NCBI GenBank assembly: GCA_026419195.1
Contig: JANZZV010000003.1
Coordinates: forward strand, 47,454-111,453
Reading direction: 5' to 3'
DNA: 64,000 nt
DNA from: Fervidobacterium sp.
GTDB lineage: Bacteria > Thermotogota > Thermotogae > Thermotogales > Fervidobacteriaceae
Positions 53,792 through 63,420 of the stretch are shown here, piece after piece; the first letter of the stretch is position 1; the number at the start of each line of letters is the position of its first letter. The notes beneath the pieces are model-generated. The model did no database searches, was not told the DNA's origin, and saw only the letters and a list, made by a program, of their open reading frames with translations. Position numbers and translations under genes: made by a program.

Positions 53792-55155
53792 GTGCATTAT
53801 TAGTTGCTGTACCGTTAGCATTTGCATTTGCAAGCATTCCAAACAAAAAGTTGGGAAATTACTTGTTACCTTTCGTAAGTTTGTTTAATGTAATTTTTAC
53901 GTTGCTCTTTGTAAAACCTAACACTTTGGTAGAAATCGGTGGATGGGATGCAGTGTATGGTATAGCGTTAGTTGTGGATAACGTCAATTATCCGTTTTTG
54001 ATATTTGTAAATGTTTTGATGTTTTTAATTTCAGTATCATCTCAACTTGAAGAGAGGATAGGAACTTTATTGATTGTCTTACTTGCTTCTTTGAACGGCT
54101 TGTTATTAACTGGTGATTTCTTTAACTCATTTGTTTTTCTTGAGATAATAGCAGCTGTATCGTATATTATAGCAAGTCATAAGAAGAATTCATATGGTGC
54201 GTTCAAGTATTTGATATTCGGTGGTGTTGGTGGAACATTGTATCTTGTTGGTACTGTATTGATTTATGTCAAAGCCGGTACGTTGAATATGGCCTATGCA
54301 GAATACTTAATTGAACCAAATTTTGTACCAATGATTTCAGTATTTTTCTTAATTGCTCTTCTTATTGAATTGAAGGTGTTACCACTCGGATTTTGGGCAG
54401 TTGATGTATATTCGAATGGTAGCTCTTTAACACCAGTTGTTTTGGGTTCCACAATTGCAACATCCATGGTCTATCTCTTTTCAAGAATTTTTGTTAATGT
54501 ACTTGGTTTTGAGCAAGCCGAAATCGTTCGGGTCATAGCTATGATTTCAGTGATTGTTGCACAGCTTGGTGCGGTTAAACAAAGAAATCTTGGAAGAGCT
54601 TTAGCTTTTGCGGCAATATCTTCTACAAGTATCATTGTTTCTAGTTTATCGACCATGGATCAGCAAATTATCTCTGCTTCGTATTTCTACCTTTTCAGTG
54701 ATGTGATATCGAAGTTTATACTTTTCACTATCTTTGCCTATCTTGGACAAAACGGTTTTAGAAATGATCAAACCTCTGGAGTCGCTTTTACAATCGCTTC
54801 ATTGTCTCTCATAGGTTTTCCACTTCTTGGAGGGTTTTGGGCAAAATTCTATCTACTTAAAGCATTGTTCGAAGCAGAAAATTATGTTCTGCCGGTTGTA
54901 ATATTAATAGCAACAATAATAGAGGCTGGTTATATTGTTAAGTGGAATGTTGATTTATGGTACGCAGAGGGTGAAAAAGATGAAAGCACACAACAGCTAC
55001 CATTTGTTAGTCAGCTTGTAGTATTATTGCTTGCAATGCTACTTGTTGTTGTTGGATTTCTTCCTCAAATTATTCATTCTCAGAGTAACACTATTGCTGA
55101 ATACGTAACTGACTTTAGATCGTACATGGAAGTCGTACTCAAAGGGGGTATGTAA
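53788..55155 (+). CDS. mrpD: Antiporter-type subunit MrpD-like (MbhH)
   Basis: 455 residues, about 14 membrane segments. The key Glu is in FLEIIAAVSYII and the key Lys in LLIELKVLPLGFW. As in MrpD, the His of the usual PxHxW pattern is absent (LPLGFWAVDVYSNGSSLTPVVLG). It probably moves Na+ or H+ across the membrane. The stop and the next start share one base. Confidence 0.88.
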   Translation: MSALLVAVPLAFAFASIPNKKLGNYLLPFVSLFNVIFTLLFVKPNTLVEIGGWDAVYGIALVVDNVNYPFLIFVNVLMFLISVSSQLEERIGTLLIVLLASLNGLLLTGDFFNSFVFLEIIAAVSYIIASHKKNSYGAFKYLIFGGVGGTLYLVGTVLIYVKAGTLNMAYAEYLIEPNFVPMISVFFLIALLIELKVLPLGFWAVDVYSNGSSLTPVVLGSTIATSMVYLFSRIFVNVLGFEQAEIVRVIAMISVIVAQLGAVKQRNLGRALAFAAISSTSIIVSSLSTMDQQIISASYFYLFSDVISKFILFTIFAYLGQNGFRNDQTSGVAFTIASLSLIGFPLLGGFWAKFYLLKALFEAENYVLPVVILIATIIEAGYIVKWNVDLWYAEGEKDESTQQLPFVSQLVVLLLAMLLVVVGFLPQIIHSQSNTIAEYVTDFRSYMEVVLKGGM

Positions 55156-56972
55156 TGATGCAAACTTTAATAACTTATTTGGCTGTTGGTTCGATTGTAG
55201 GTTATTTACTCTCCAAAATTAATAAACGCATTGGACCTATTGTGCTTTTTGCCTTGTCAATTTACAGTTTGATTATCTTATGGAACCTTCCAACAGGTGC
55301 TGTGGAGAATTTGTACGGTTTTGAGGAAGTGCTTAAATTTACAGCTATGTCAAGATATTTCTCGATCTTGTCGTTGATAGTATTTGCAAGTTTTTCATTC
55401 TTCAATATTTCATGGATAGATAAAGCAAAAAATCCCCATGCCTTTAACGCATTGTCTATACTCACATTACTTGGTACTCTTGGAGTTTTCTTTTCTTCTA
55501 ACCTTATAGTTCTCTACATATTTTGGGAACTTGCCGTTCTTGGTTCGCTGTTTATAGTTCCAATGGGGAAAGAAGAGTCAAAGAAGGCGACAATTTGGTA
55601 TATAGTTATAAGTTCTATAGGAACCTACATGTTTCTGTACGGTGTGTTTATGCTTTACTCCAAATACAACACGTTCGATGTTTTTGAAATAGCTAAATAT
55701 TTACCAAATGAATTATCAAGTTTTAAGTGGACTGTTTTAATACTCCTACTTGCAGCAGGCATAGCTAAGAGTGGGATTTTTCCATTACACACGTGGCTTA
55801 GGAATGTGCATGGTAACGCTCCAGATACTTTCAGTGCCGTGCTGTCCGGTCAACTCGTTAAGATGGGATCGTACATACTTGCTCTTGTTCTTACTATTTT
55901 TCCAGTATCCGTTATGTTCAGTGAATTTTACAATGGAATAAATTTACTTTCGTACTTACTTATCTGGCTCGGTAATATTTCTATATTAGTTGGAACACTA
56001 ATGGCGATAAAGCAAAATGATATGAAAATGCTCATCGCATATTCAACCGTAGCAAATGGTGGTTATATATTGATAGGTTTGGCAACGCTAGATAAGGTAG
56101 GATACGCTGGAGGATTATTCCACGTGATAAATCACGCACTTGCAGCTACGATGATTTTTCTCTCATTTGCTGCGGTTGTTTACAGGACGGGTACTACTAA
56201 AATAGATGAACTTGGTGGTTTGATACACAGAATGCCAGTAACATTTGTAACGTATCTTGTCGGTATCATCTCGCTTGCTGGAATACCACCAACAAGTGGC
56301 TTCATATCAAAATGGATGATTTTTCAGTCGCTTGTGTCAAGAGGAATGTTTGTAACAGAGATGTTCACGTTTATAGGTAGTATAGGTTCGTTTTTGTACG
56401 TCTTTAGACCTCTCGCTGGTGTTTTCTTAGGACAGCTTAAGAGTAAGCATAAAGATGTGAGAGAAGCTCCGATTTTCATGACTATTCCTATGATTTTGCT
56501 CGTTACACTTACGGTACTTTGGGGAATTTTTCCACAACAAGTACTTGTGTGGATAACGGATATCCAAAAAGAATTTAGTATGGCGGTATTTCAATTTGAA
56601 GGTACAAAGCTCATGACTGATATGGGTTATTGGGACACCTGGACCGTTTTTGTAATGTTTGCCGTAGGTTTTGTTATAGCTGCAGTGATTTATATACTGA
56701 TGCCAAAGGGTAAGAAGATACCTCTTGAAGATCAGTACACCTCAGGAGAGTTTTTGCATAACTATGACTTATATCATTATGCGAGTAAGTTTTATGCATT
56801 CTTTGAAAGGGAATATGAAGGTCATCCATCGTTTGAGGATTTGTACCTATCTTTTGTAAATGTGCTAAAGGCAGTTGGTAAAGGAGTGGATTACCTAGCT
56901 CGTAGGGCAGCTTCGGCTTATCTATTTTGGACTGCGATTGTTTTAGTAATATTGCTATGGGTGAGGTGGTAA
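55155..56972 (+). CDS. Second antiporter-type subunit (NuoL/M-like)
   Basis: 605 residues, about 15 membrane segments, with the full set of the complex I antiporter motif: FWELAVLGSLFIV (Glu), AGIAKSGIFPLHTWLRNVHGNAPDTFSAVLSGQLVKMGSYI (Lys, His, Lys) and LFHVINHALAATMIF (Lys replaced by His-Asn-His in the second half-channel). A C-terminal extension of about 100 residues (from ~505) ends in one more membrane segment. Two large antiporter subunits point to the Mbx/Mbs type rather than Mbh. Confidence 0.88.
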   Translation: MMQTLITYLAVGSIVGYLLSKINKRIGPIVLFALSIYSLIILWNLPTGAVENLYGFEEVLKFTAMSRYFSILSLIVFASFSFFNISWIDKAKNPHAFNALSILTLLGTLGVFFSSNLIVLYIFWELAVLGSLFIVPMGKEESKKATIWYIVISSIGTYMFLYGVFMLYSKYNTFDVFEIAKYLPNELSSFKWTVLILLLAAGIAKSGIFPLHTWLRNVHGNAPDTFSAVLSGQLVKMGSYILALVLTIFPVSVMFSEFYNGINLLSYLLIWLGNISILVGTLMAIKQNDMKMLIAYSTVANGGYILIGLATLDKVGYAGGLFHVINHALAATMIFLSFAAVVYRTGTTKIDELGGLIHRMPVTFVTYLVGIISLAGIPPTSGFISKWMIFQSLVSRGMFVTEMFTFIGSIGSFLYVFRPLAGVFLGQLKSKHKDVREAPIFMTIPMILLVTLTVLWGIFPQQVLVWITDIQKEFSMAVFQFEGTKLMTDMGYWDTWTVFVMFAVGFVIAAVIYILMPKGKKIPLEDQYTSGEFLHNYDLYHYASKFYAFFEREYEGHPSFEDLYLSFVNVLKAVGKGVDYLARRAASAYLFWTAIVLVILLWVRW

Positions 56973-57856
56973 TGATGACAGCTGTGAGAGTCGCTCAGGT
57001 GTTGCTGACGGCATTTTTCTTTGGATTGACATTCGAAGGAATTGGTAGGAAAATCACCGCAAGAATCCAAAAGCGTTATGGTCCACCTTGGTATCAAAAT
57101 TTTATAGACGTCTTTAAAACACTTACTAAGCATGGTTGGACCCACGGATGGATATTTGATTTTGGGGTACTGATGGCTCTTGGAGGAGTTATAGCAACTC
57201 TTTCTTTTGTACCACTTGGTAACCTTGTGGCATTTCCTGGACTTGATAATTTCTTTGTTATAGTTTATCTATTCACAGTTGGCGCACTTGGTATGGCAAT
57301 GGGAATGGTTGGTACAGGTAATCCATGGGCATCGATAGGTGTGGCAAGGGCATTAACACTTATGCTTGGATATGAAGTACCATATTTGATAGTTATTACT
57401 TCAATGCTTTATTTTTATAAAACATCCAATATTTCGAACATAATCGCATCACAGGGAGAGGTTTGGAATATATTTAGATTTCCTATAGGTGCACTTGTTG
57501 CATTTATATCACTTCAAGGTATGCTTGGAAAAGAACCCTTCGAAGCACCTATTGCTCCAGCCGAGATAGCCTCAGGTCCTATGGTTGAACTCTCTGCTAA
57601 GTATATGGGGCTTCTAATGCTTATGAACACATTCATGGAATTTGTCGAAATAAGTTTGTTTGTTAATTTCTTTCTTGGAGGAGGAACTTATTTTGTTTTC
57701 TTATTGAAGTATTTGGTAGTTTGGATACTTGCCGTCATGATTTCGGCTGTTTTACCAAGGTTTAGAATAGAACAAGCAGTTGCATTTTATTGGACGGTAC
57801 CGATGTTACTCGCTTTCTTACAAGCTTTTCTCGTAATTAACGGTTGGGTATTTTGA
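56972..57856 (+). CDS. NuoH/MbhM-like membrane anchor subunit
   Basis: 294 residues from the ATG at 56972 (GGTGAGGTGG upstream, TAATG overlap with the previous stop). About eight membrane segments; RKITARIQKRYGPPWYQNFID, the Glu-rich GKEPFEAPIAPAEIASGPMVELSAKYMG loop and MEFVEISLFVNFFLGGG are the NuoH/complex I subunit 1 motifs that face the quinone-chamber equivalent. It connects the ion-pumping arm with the hydrophilic arm. Confidence 0.9.
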   Translation: MMTAVRVAQVLLTAFFFGLTFEGIGRKITARIQKRYGPPWYQNFIDVFKTLTKHGWTHGWIFDFGVLMALGGVIATLSFVPLGNLVAFPGLDNFFVIVYLFTVGALGMAMGMVGTGNPWASIGVARALTLMLGYEVPYLIVITSMLYFYKTSNISNIIASQGEVWNIFRFPIGALVAFISLQGMLGKEPFEAPIAPAEIASGPMVELSAKYMGLLMLMNTFMEFVEISLFVNFFLGGGTYFVFLLKYLVVWILAVMISAVLPRFRIEQAVAFYWTVPMLLAFLQAFLVINGWVF

Positions 57857-57869
57857 GGAGGTGAAATGA

Positions 57870-58415
57870 ATGAGTAAGATAGATGAAAGAAGTGTTTGGG
57901 AAAAGATCGCAGATCAGCTTAGGAGTCGTTCAATGTGGATGCTACACTATTGCACAGGATGTGGAGCTGTTGAGCTGCCACCATCGATGACTTCAAGATT
58001 TGACATGGAGAGGCTTGGTATGGGACCAATGGCAACACCAAGACAAGCAGATATATTCTTGATAACAGGATATTTAAGTGTCAAAACTTTAAGAAGAGTT
58101 ATATACACATATGAAAAAATGGCTGACCCAAAATACGTTATAGGTTTTGGATCTTGTACAATCAACGGTGGAATTTACTATGATTCCTATTCAACAATAA
58201 ATAGACTTGATTATTACATACCTGTAGATCTGTATATAGCTGGATGTATGCCCAGACCGGAAGCCATCTTGAACGCGTTTAATCAATTGATGGAAATGAT
58301 TAGAAAAGGTGAAGCGAATGGTTGGAAGAGGTACAAAGAAAACTATGAATGGTACAAACAGAATCAACTTAGAAGCCTTGGTGAGGTGATTGTACATGAC
58401 GAATTCCACGAATAA
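57870..58415 (+). CDS. NuoB/MbhJ-like FeS subunit
   Basis: 181 residues. The proximal 4Fe-4S ligands are Cys28-x2-Cys31, Cys96 and Cys126 (HYCTGCGAVELPP; GFGSCTINGG; AGCMPRPEA). The CxxC form is that of the NiFe hydrogenase/Mbh group, not the adjacent CC of complex I. It hands electrons to the site at the NuoD-like interface. GGAGGTG precedes the ATG. Confidence 0.93.
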   Translation: MSKIDERSVWEKIADQLRSRSMWMLHYCTGCGAVELPPSMTSRFDMERLGMGPMATPRQADIFLITGYLSVKTLRRVIYTYEKMADPKYVIGFGSCTINGGIYYDSYSTINRLDYYIPVDLYIAGCMPRPEAILNAFNQLMEMIRKGEANGWKRYKENYEWYKQNQLRSLGEVIVHDEFHE

Positions 58416-58947
58416 TATCCAGGAATTTTTTGGAAGGTTGAAAACCTTGTACAATGTTGAATTCTCGGAAATAGATAGTAAACAATTTAAGATAATCGCA
58501 GAGCCGGATAAAATGCTTCCGTTGCTTGCTTATCTCAAGGAAGTTGGTTATTCACATCTATCGATTCTCACCTGTGTTGACTGGATCGAACAAAAGAAAT
58601 TCGAACTTGTGTATATACTCTTTAATTGGTCAAACGGAATAACATTTTTAGTCTCAACGTTTATTGATAGGGACAAACCAATTTTCTACACTGTGAAAGA
58701 TATGTGGCCTACTGCTGAGTATTACGAACGTGATGTTCATGAGTTTTTCGGTGTGGAATTTGAAGGTAATGAAAATTGCAAAAAGCCTATGATTTTGGAG
58801 CTTTGGAATGATTTACCACCTCTTAGAAAAGATTTTGACCCTCTGAAGTATTCAAAAGAACACTATCCTGATAGAGAATATGAGAAAGACGTAATCCATG
58901 AAGCAAGGATAGTAAGAGGAGATATAAGGGGTGATATCAATGGGTGA
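58396..58947 (+). CDS. NuoC/MbhK-like subunit
   Basis: 183 residues from the ATG at 58396 (GGTGAGGTGATTG upstream), overlapping the NuoB-like gene by 20 bases. DMWPTAEYYERDVHEFFGVEF and LPPLRKDF are the classic complex I 30-kDa signature. It has no cofactor and supports the NuoD-like subunit. Confidence 0.93.
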   Translation: MTNSTNNIQEFFGRLKTLYNVEFSEIDSKQFKIIAEPDKMLPLLAYLKEVGYSHLSILTCVDWIEQKKFELVYILFNWSNGITFLVSTFIDRDKPIFYTVKDMWPTAEYYERDVHEFFGVEFEGNENCKKPMILELWNDLPPLRKDFDPLKYSKEHYPDREYEKDVIHEARIVRGDIRGDING

Positions 58948-60043
58948 GGTAAAACTCTTTTTTGGTCCAAATCACCCTGGTATGCATGGAAACTTCAGTG
59001 TGCATATGTACGTTGAGGGAGATGTAGTTGTTAAAGCAAGACCAGTACCAGGATTTTTACACAGGGGCTTTGAAAAACTTATGGAAAGAAGATTGTGGTA
59101 TCAAAACGTTGCCCTTATACCGAGGATATGTGTTCCGGAACCTGATATAAATGAAGCATGTTATGCAATGGCAGTGGAGAAAATTGCTAAAGTTGAGGTT
59201 CCAGAACGAGCTACATGGATAAGAATGCTCGTCCTTGAACTTGCAAGAATTGCAAATCATCTATGGTCGTTTGGTGGCATTGGTGGTCCCATAGGTATGT
59301 ATACCAGCATGTTTTGGTCTGTTAGTGACAGGGACAAAGTACTTGATATATTTGAGGAATTGACAGGTGCAAGGATATATCACATGTATATAATCCCAGG
59401 CGGCGTTAGAAAGGATTTACCAACTGGATTGGAAGAAAAAATCAGTAAGTTAATGGATTATTTGGAACAAAAGATGCCAGAATACGAAACTTTCATACTA
59501 AAAAACAGAATTTTGCATACAAGGTTAAAAGGTATAGCAAAAATAGATACAGAAACTTGTCTAAAACTCGGTGTTACGGGTATTGGTCTTAGGGCAACTG
59601 GTGTACCATACGATATAAGAAAAATAGACCCCTACATGTTTTACGATAAAGTTGAATTTGACGTCCCTACAGCAACAGAGGGTGATGCTTACGCAAGAAT
59701 AAGCCTGAAACCACAGGAGATAAAGCAAAGTATAAGAATAATTAGACAAATATTGGAAAAAATGCCAAGCGGACCTGTAAACATAAAAATTTCAGACGGT
59801 AATGGTCTTAGGATAAGGGTTCCAAAAGGTATGGCATATGCAAGAGTTGAGTCCACCAGAGGAGAATACGGTTATTTGGTTGTATCCGATGGGGGCGAAA
59901 CTCCATACAGAGTTGCGGTCCGCGGTGCTTCGTATCCACAAGGTTTGTATGGTGTTGAACATCTGTTACCTGGTACAAGAATAGACGATGTACCTATTTG
60001 GCTCGATTCGATGGGAGTGTGTGCACCAGAAATTGACAGATAA
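58940..60043 (+). CDS. NuoD/MbhL-like catalytic-site subunit lacking NiFe Cys pairs
   Basis: About 367 residues from the ATG at 58940. FGPNHPGMHGNF, GFLHRGFEKLMERR, GPIGMYTSMFWSVSDRD and the C-terminal LDSMGVCAPEIDR are complex I 49-kDa/hydrogenase large-subunit landmarks. A NiFe site needs two CxxC pairs; here the N-terminal place reads PRICVPEPDI (Cys64 alone) and the C-terminal place VCAPEIDR (one Cys). So no NiFe centre can form. The subunit probably still shapes a site at the FeS cluster. Confidence 0.93.
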   Translation: MGEVKLFFGPNHPGMHGNFSVHMYVEGDVVVKARPVPGFLHRGFEKLMERRLWYQNVALIPRICVPEPDINEACYAMAVEKIAKVEVPERATWIRMLVLELARIANHLWSFGGIGGPIGMYTSMFWSVSDRDKVLDIFEELTGARIYHMYIIPGGVRKDLPTGLEEKISKLMDYLEQKMPEYETFILKNRILHTRLKGIAKIDTETCLKLGVTGIGLRATGVPYDIRKIDPYMFYDKVEFDVPTATEGDAYARISLKPQEIKQSIRIIRQILEKMPSGPVNIKISDGNGLRIRVPKGMAYARVESTRGEYGYLVVSDGGETPYRVAVRGASYPQGLYGVEHLLPGTRIDDVPIWLDSMGVCAPEIDR

Positions 60044-60088
60044 ATTGAAGTAGGTAGTCCAAAAATGTAAAGAAACGGAGGTGTTCAA

Positions 60089-61939
60089 ATGGCTGAGAAG
60101 AGCTTCTTTGCACCATTAATAGCTTGGAAGAATATATTTGAAAAACCAGTTACGATAAAAATTCCTAAGGAAAAAAGAGAAGCAGCACCAAGATACAGGG
60201 GTTTTCATGTTAACAACTGGGAAAAATGTATAGGTTGTGGAACTTGTGCAAAGATATGTCCCACCGATGCAATAACAATGGTAGAAGTACCAGACATGAA
60301 GCAAGAATACGGTATGAAACCACAAAGACCAGCTATCGACTATGGAAGATGTAGTTTTTGCGCTATGTGTGTAGATATATGCACAACAGGTTCACTTCAA
60401 ATGACTAGAGAGTATATCTTTGTATCACACAATCCAGAAGATTTCTATTATGTTCCAACAGAGAAAGGTATATTAAGAAAAGAACCCTCTGAGATAAAAA
60501 TAGGTTGGACAAGAGAAGCTGAGAATGATTTACTTGACCTTGAAAGAATAGTTCCTGAACACTTACCCGCTGAGGAACGGTCAAACTCGTTTGTTGAATT
60601 TGTTAAAGGTTACAGTAAACAACAAGCTATAGCTGAGGCAGCACGTTGTGTTGAATGTGGTATATGTACCGATAGATGTCCAGAGCATATGCAAATTCCT
60701 CAATATATCAAAGCCATTTGGAAAGATGATTTAAAGGATGCTTTGAAATGGCTACTCAAGGGAGTGGAGGAGCAAAGTAATTTTGGTGCAAATCCACTAT
60801 CAGGTGTTTGTGGTAGGGTGTGTACACACAGGTGTGAAGAAGTTTGCGCAATATCACACAGAGGGGAAGCAATAGCTATAAGATGGTTGAAACGTTACAT
60901 AACTGACAGTATACCTATTGAAATATGGCATGAGATAGTGAAGTTTGACACACTGAAGAAGAACAAGAAAATTGCTATCGTTGGAAGTGGACCTGCTGGT
61001 CTATCTGCTGCGTATTTCTTGGCAACTATGGGTTACGATGTTGATATCTACGAAGCACTTAATAGGCCTGGTGGAGTAATGAGATATGGAATACCGCGTT
61101 ATAGATTACCTGATGAAGCGTTGGACAAAGATATTGCCTTCATTGAGTCTCTTGGTGTCAGAATTATAACCGGTGTTGCTGTGGGTAAAGATATATCTTT
61201 TGAAGAACTTAGAAGCAAATATGATGCGATATTTATCTCAACAGGGTTAACACTTGGTCGTTCAACAAAAATACCTGGTGCAGATCATCCCGATGTAGTC
61301 CAAGCTCTACCATTACTTAGAGAAATCAGAGACTACTTACGTGGTGAAGGACCAGAACCAAAGATAGCAAAGAGAGTTGTGGTTATAGGTGGAGGAAACG
61401 TTGCAATGGATATTGCACGCAGTATGGCAAGACTTCAAAAAATGAAATTTGGGCAAGTAAATGTAATAGTTACGTGCCTTGAAAGAACTCATGAAGAGAT
61501 GCCAGCAGACATGGAGGAAATAGAAGAAGCAATTGAAGAAGGAGTAAAAATATACCCAGGTTGGGGTCCAAAAGAAGTTATATTCTACCCAAATGAAGAT
61601 AAAATTAAAGGACTAAAGTGTGTTAAGTGCACAGAGGTCTTTGATGAAAACAAAAGATTTAATCCTAAATTCGATGAAACAGAAATTTGCTATTACGATG
61701 GAGATATGATTATTGAAGCGATAGGTCAAGCCCCTGACTATTCTTATCTACCAGATGAGTGGAAATCGAAAATTCAATTTGTTGGTTCAAGAATACTCAC
61801 AAATAACCTTAGGCAAACACAAATTCCATGGCTCTTTGCTGGTGGTGATATTGTTAATGGACCAGACATAATTCATGGTGTAGCGGATGGTTATTGGGCA
61901 GCAAGGGGTATAGACGAGTATTTGAGAGAACAAAAATAA
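60089..61939 (+). CDS. Fused bis-ferredoxin and GltD/NfnB-like FAD-NAD(P) oxidoreductase
   Basis: 616 residues. NuoI/MbhN-like part: Cys47, 50, 53, 57 and Cys88, 91, 94, 98 (two 4Fe-4S sites). Then the GltD-like domain with Cys187, 190, 193, 197 and Cys241, 245, 249, 253, FAD fold GSGPAG at 299-304, YGIPRYRLP and NAD(P) fold GGGNVA at 434-439. Similar to glutamate synthase small subunit, SudA and NfnB. It lies 45 bases after the NuoD-like gene with GGAGGTG upstream. As the last gene of the complex it should connect the FeS chain with NAD(P)H. Confidence 0.9.
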   Translation: MAEKSFFAPLIAWKNIFEKPVTIKIPKEKREAAPRYRGFHVNNWEKCIGCGTCAKICPTDAITMVEVPDMKQEYGMKPQRPAIDYGRCSFCAMCVDICTTGSLQMTREYIFVSHNPEDFYYVPTEKGILRKEPSEIKIGWTREAENDLLDLERIVPEHLPAEERSNSFVEFVKGYSKQQAIAEAARCVECGICTDRCPEHMQIPQYIKAIWKDDLKDALKWLLKGVEEQSNFGANPLSGVCGRVCTHRCEEVCAISHRGEAIAIRWLKRYITDSIPIEIWHEIVKFDTLKKNKKIAIVGSGPAGLSAAYFLATMGYDVDIYEALNRPGGVMRYGIPRYRLPDEALDKDIAFIESLGVRIITGVAVGKDISFEELRSKYDAIFISTGLTLGRSTKIPGADHPDVVQALPLLREIRDYLRGEGPEPKIAKRVVVIGGGNVAMDIARSMARLQKMKFGQVNVIVTCLERTHEEMPADMEEIEEAIEEGVKIYPGWGPKEVIFYPNEDKIKGLKCVKCTEVFDENKRFNPKFDETEICYYDGDMIIEAIGQAPDYSYLPDEWKSKIQFVGSRILTNNLRQTQIPWLFAGGDIVNGPDIIHGVADGYWAARGIDEYLREQK

Positions 61940-61962
61940 ATAATTAAAAAGGGGGTATTTAA

Positions 61963-62448
61963 ATGAACGATATATTGAAAATAGCCGAAAAATTTGAAAT
62001 AGAAGGCTATAGCTTTTACAATCAAAAATCAAAAGAAGTTAAAAACAAAAGGATATCCGAGATTTTTCAGGATCTAGCTCAAATGGAAAAGGAGCATACA
62101 GAATTTATCAGGAGACTAATGAAAGAAATAGAAAATAGACAAGAATTAACCGATATTCCGAAAGATACTCAGCAAATTTTTAAGAAGCAATACACGGAGC
62201 AAAGAATTGAAAAAACGTCCCAGGAAGATGATCTTATGGATTTGGCAGTGCTAAGAATGGCATACCTCATAGAGAAAGACTTCATGGAATTTTATGAAAA
62301 GGCAGCAAAAAACGAGAAAAATGAAAAATTGAAAAGAATATTAGAAATATTAAGGGACTGGGAAGAAGGTCATAAGAAAATAATAGAAGAGCAGATCAGA
62401 GAAATCATCGAAAAAAATAACTTGGAACTTGGATTTTACCCATTTTAA
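61963..62448 (+). CDS. Ferritin-like/rubrerythrin-type diiron protein
   Basis: 161 residues, four helices. Metal ligands fit the pattern EIEGYSFY, then MEKEH (ExxH), then LIEKDFMEFYEKAA and EEGH (ExxH). No rubredoxin Cys at the C-terminus. It probably protects from oxygen or peroxide. 24 bases after the flavoprotein gene with GGGGG upstream, so perhaps co-transcribed. Confidence 0.85.
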   Translation: MNDILKIAEKFEIEGYSFYNQKSKEVKNKRISEIFQDLAQMEKEHTEFIRRLMKEIENRQELTDIPKDTQQIFKKQYTEQRIEKTSQEDDLMDLAVLRMAYLIEKDFMEFYEKAAKNEKNEKLKRILEILRDWEEGHKKIIEEQIREIIEKNNLELGFYPF

Positions 62449-62476
62449 GAAAGTGAGCCTTTAAGGCTCACTTTCT
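62448..62476. terminator. Terminator between convergent genes
   Basis: Perfect 12-bp stem AGAAAGTGAGCC/GGCTCACTTTCT with a five-base loop. Neither side has a long T-run; the minus side has TTAAAAT. Its place between two convergent genes supports the role. Confidence 0.7.
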
Positions 62477-62477
62477 A

Positions 62478-63311
62478 CTACTTGAGGTTTAACTCATAAT
62501 ATAAACCATAATGATCAGAAACTTTCGTTTCCTTAAAAACCACATAACCACTTTTGCACGATATATCCTCAGGAATCAGCACATAGTCTATCCTTGATTG
62601 CTGCGATTGTTTATCACCAACAAAAGTAGGTTCATGGGGAGTATCAGCATTTACAATCAGCCAGCAATCAATAAGCTTTTTTCCAATTACTTTTGATTCT
62701 GTTATAGCTTTATAACAGTTACTTTCAGAAGAAACATTAAAATCTCCTGCTATAATGAATTTCTCATTTTTTCTTTCTTCTATCCATTCTAATAACTTTT
62801 CAAACTCATTTTCAAATCCATCCTCAAACCAATTAAAGTGTACATTGTAAACATCTAAATATACACCATTTATATCTATAGTCGCTCTTAATATCCTCCT
62901 TGTGTGAAAATCCTCCGGTGAACAATTCTTCGATAAACATCTGCTTTCAACTTCACAGATCTTGTGTTTAGTTATTAAACCATTGCCTTCCTCCCAAATC
63001 CCAAAACCATAGTGAGTAAATGACCAAACAAAGTTATTCGGAAAATTACACTCGTTCAAAATATCGCTAATTATGCGGATATAGTTGCTTTTCTTCAATT
63101 CAAAACCAAACAACGAAAGATCAGCGGTTTCTTCCTTGTATTGACCTGCTTCTTGAAAAAAAGCTATATCAACATCTTTTTCCATTATGAACTCAGCTAT
63201 ATGTTTTTGAATTGGGCGATATACACTCAGAAATTTCTGAAGATCATTAAACAATTCAAATTTTACTTCTTGGTAAGTGTGCAGGTTCAAAGTTAAAATT
63301 TTTACAATCAT
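62478..63311 (-). CDS. Endonuclease/exonuclease/phosphatase (EEP) family protein
   Basis: 277 residues with LTLNLHTYQ (Asn), DIAFFQEAG (Glu), YNVHFNWFEDGFENEF, IIAGDFNVSSESN (Asp, Asn), SRIDYVLI (Asp) and KVSDHYGL (Asp-His): a complete EEP catalytic set with Mg2+. Substrate may be DNA, a phosphoester or a lipid; not readable. No signal peptide. Confidence 0.85.
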   Translation of the reverse strand: MIVKILTLNLHTYQEVKFELFNDLQKFLSVYRPIQKHIAEFIMEKDVDIAFFQEAGQYKEETADLSLFGFELKKSNYIRIISDILNECNFPNNFVWSFTHYGFGIWEEGNGLITKHKICEVESRCLSKNCSPEDFHTRRILRATIDINGVYLDVYNVHFNWFEDGFENEFEKLLEWIEERKNEKFIIAGDFNVSSESNCYKAITESKVIGKKLIDCWLIVNADTPHEPTFVGDKQSQQSRIDYVLIPEDISCKSGYVVFKETKVSDHYGLYYELNLK

Positions 63312-63380
63312 TCGTTATCCCCCTATGCAAAAGAATTTTGAACAGATTAAACTCTTTCCAAAAGAATCATTTGAAAAAAC

Positions 63381-63401
63381 AAAAAGCCCCCAAAGGGGGC
63401 T
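63381..63401 (-). terminator. Terminator of the cold-shock gene
   Basis: Minus-strand stem AGCCCCC/GGGGGCT with a three-base loop (63385-63401), followed by T5. It lies 20 bases downstream of the stop codon. Confidence 0.88.
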
Positions 63402-63420
63402 CATTATTATCCTCACAGTC

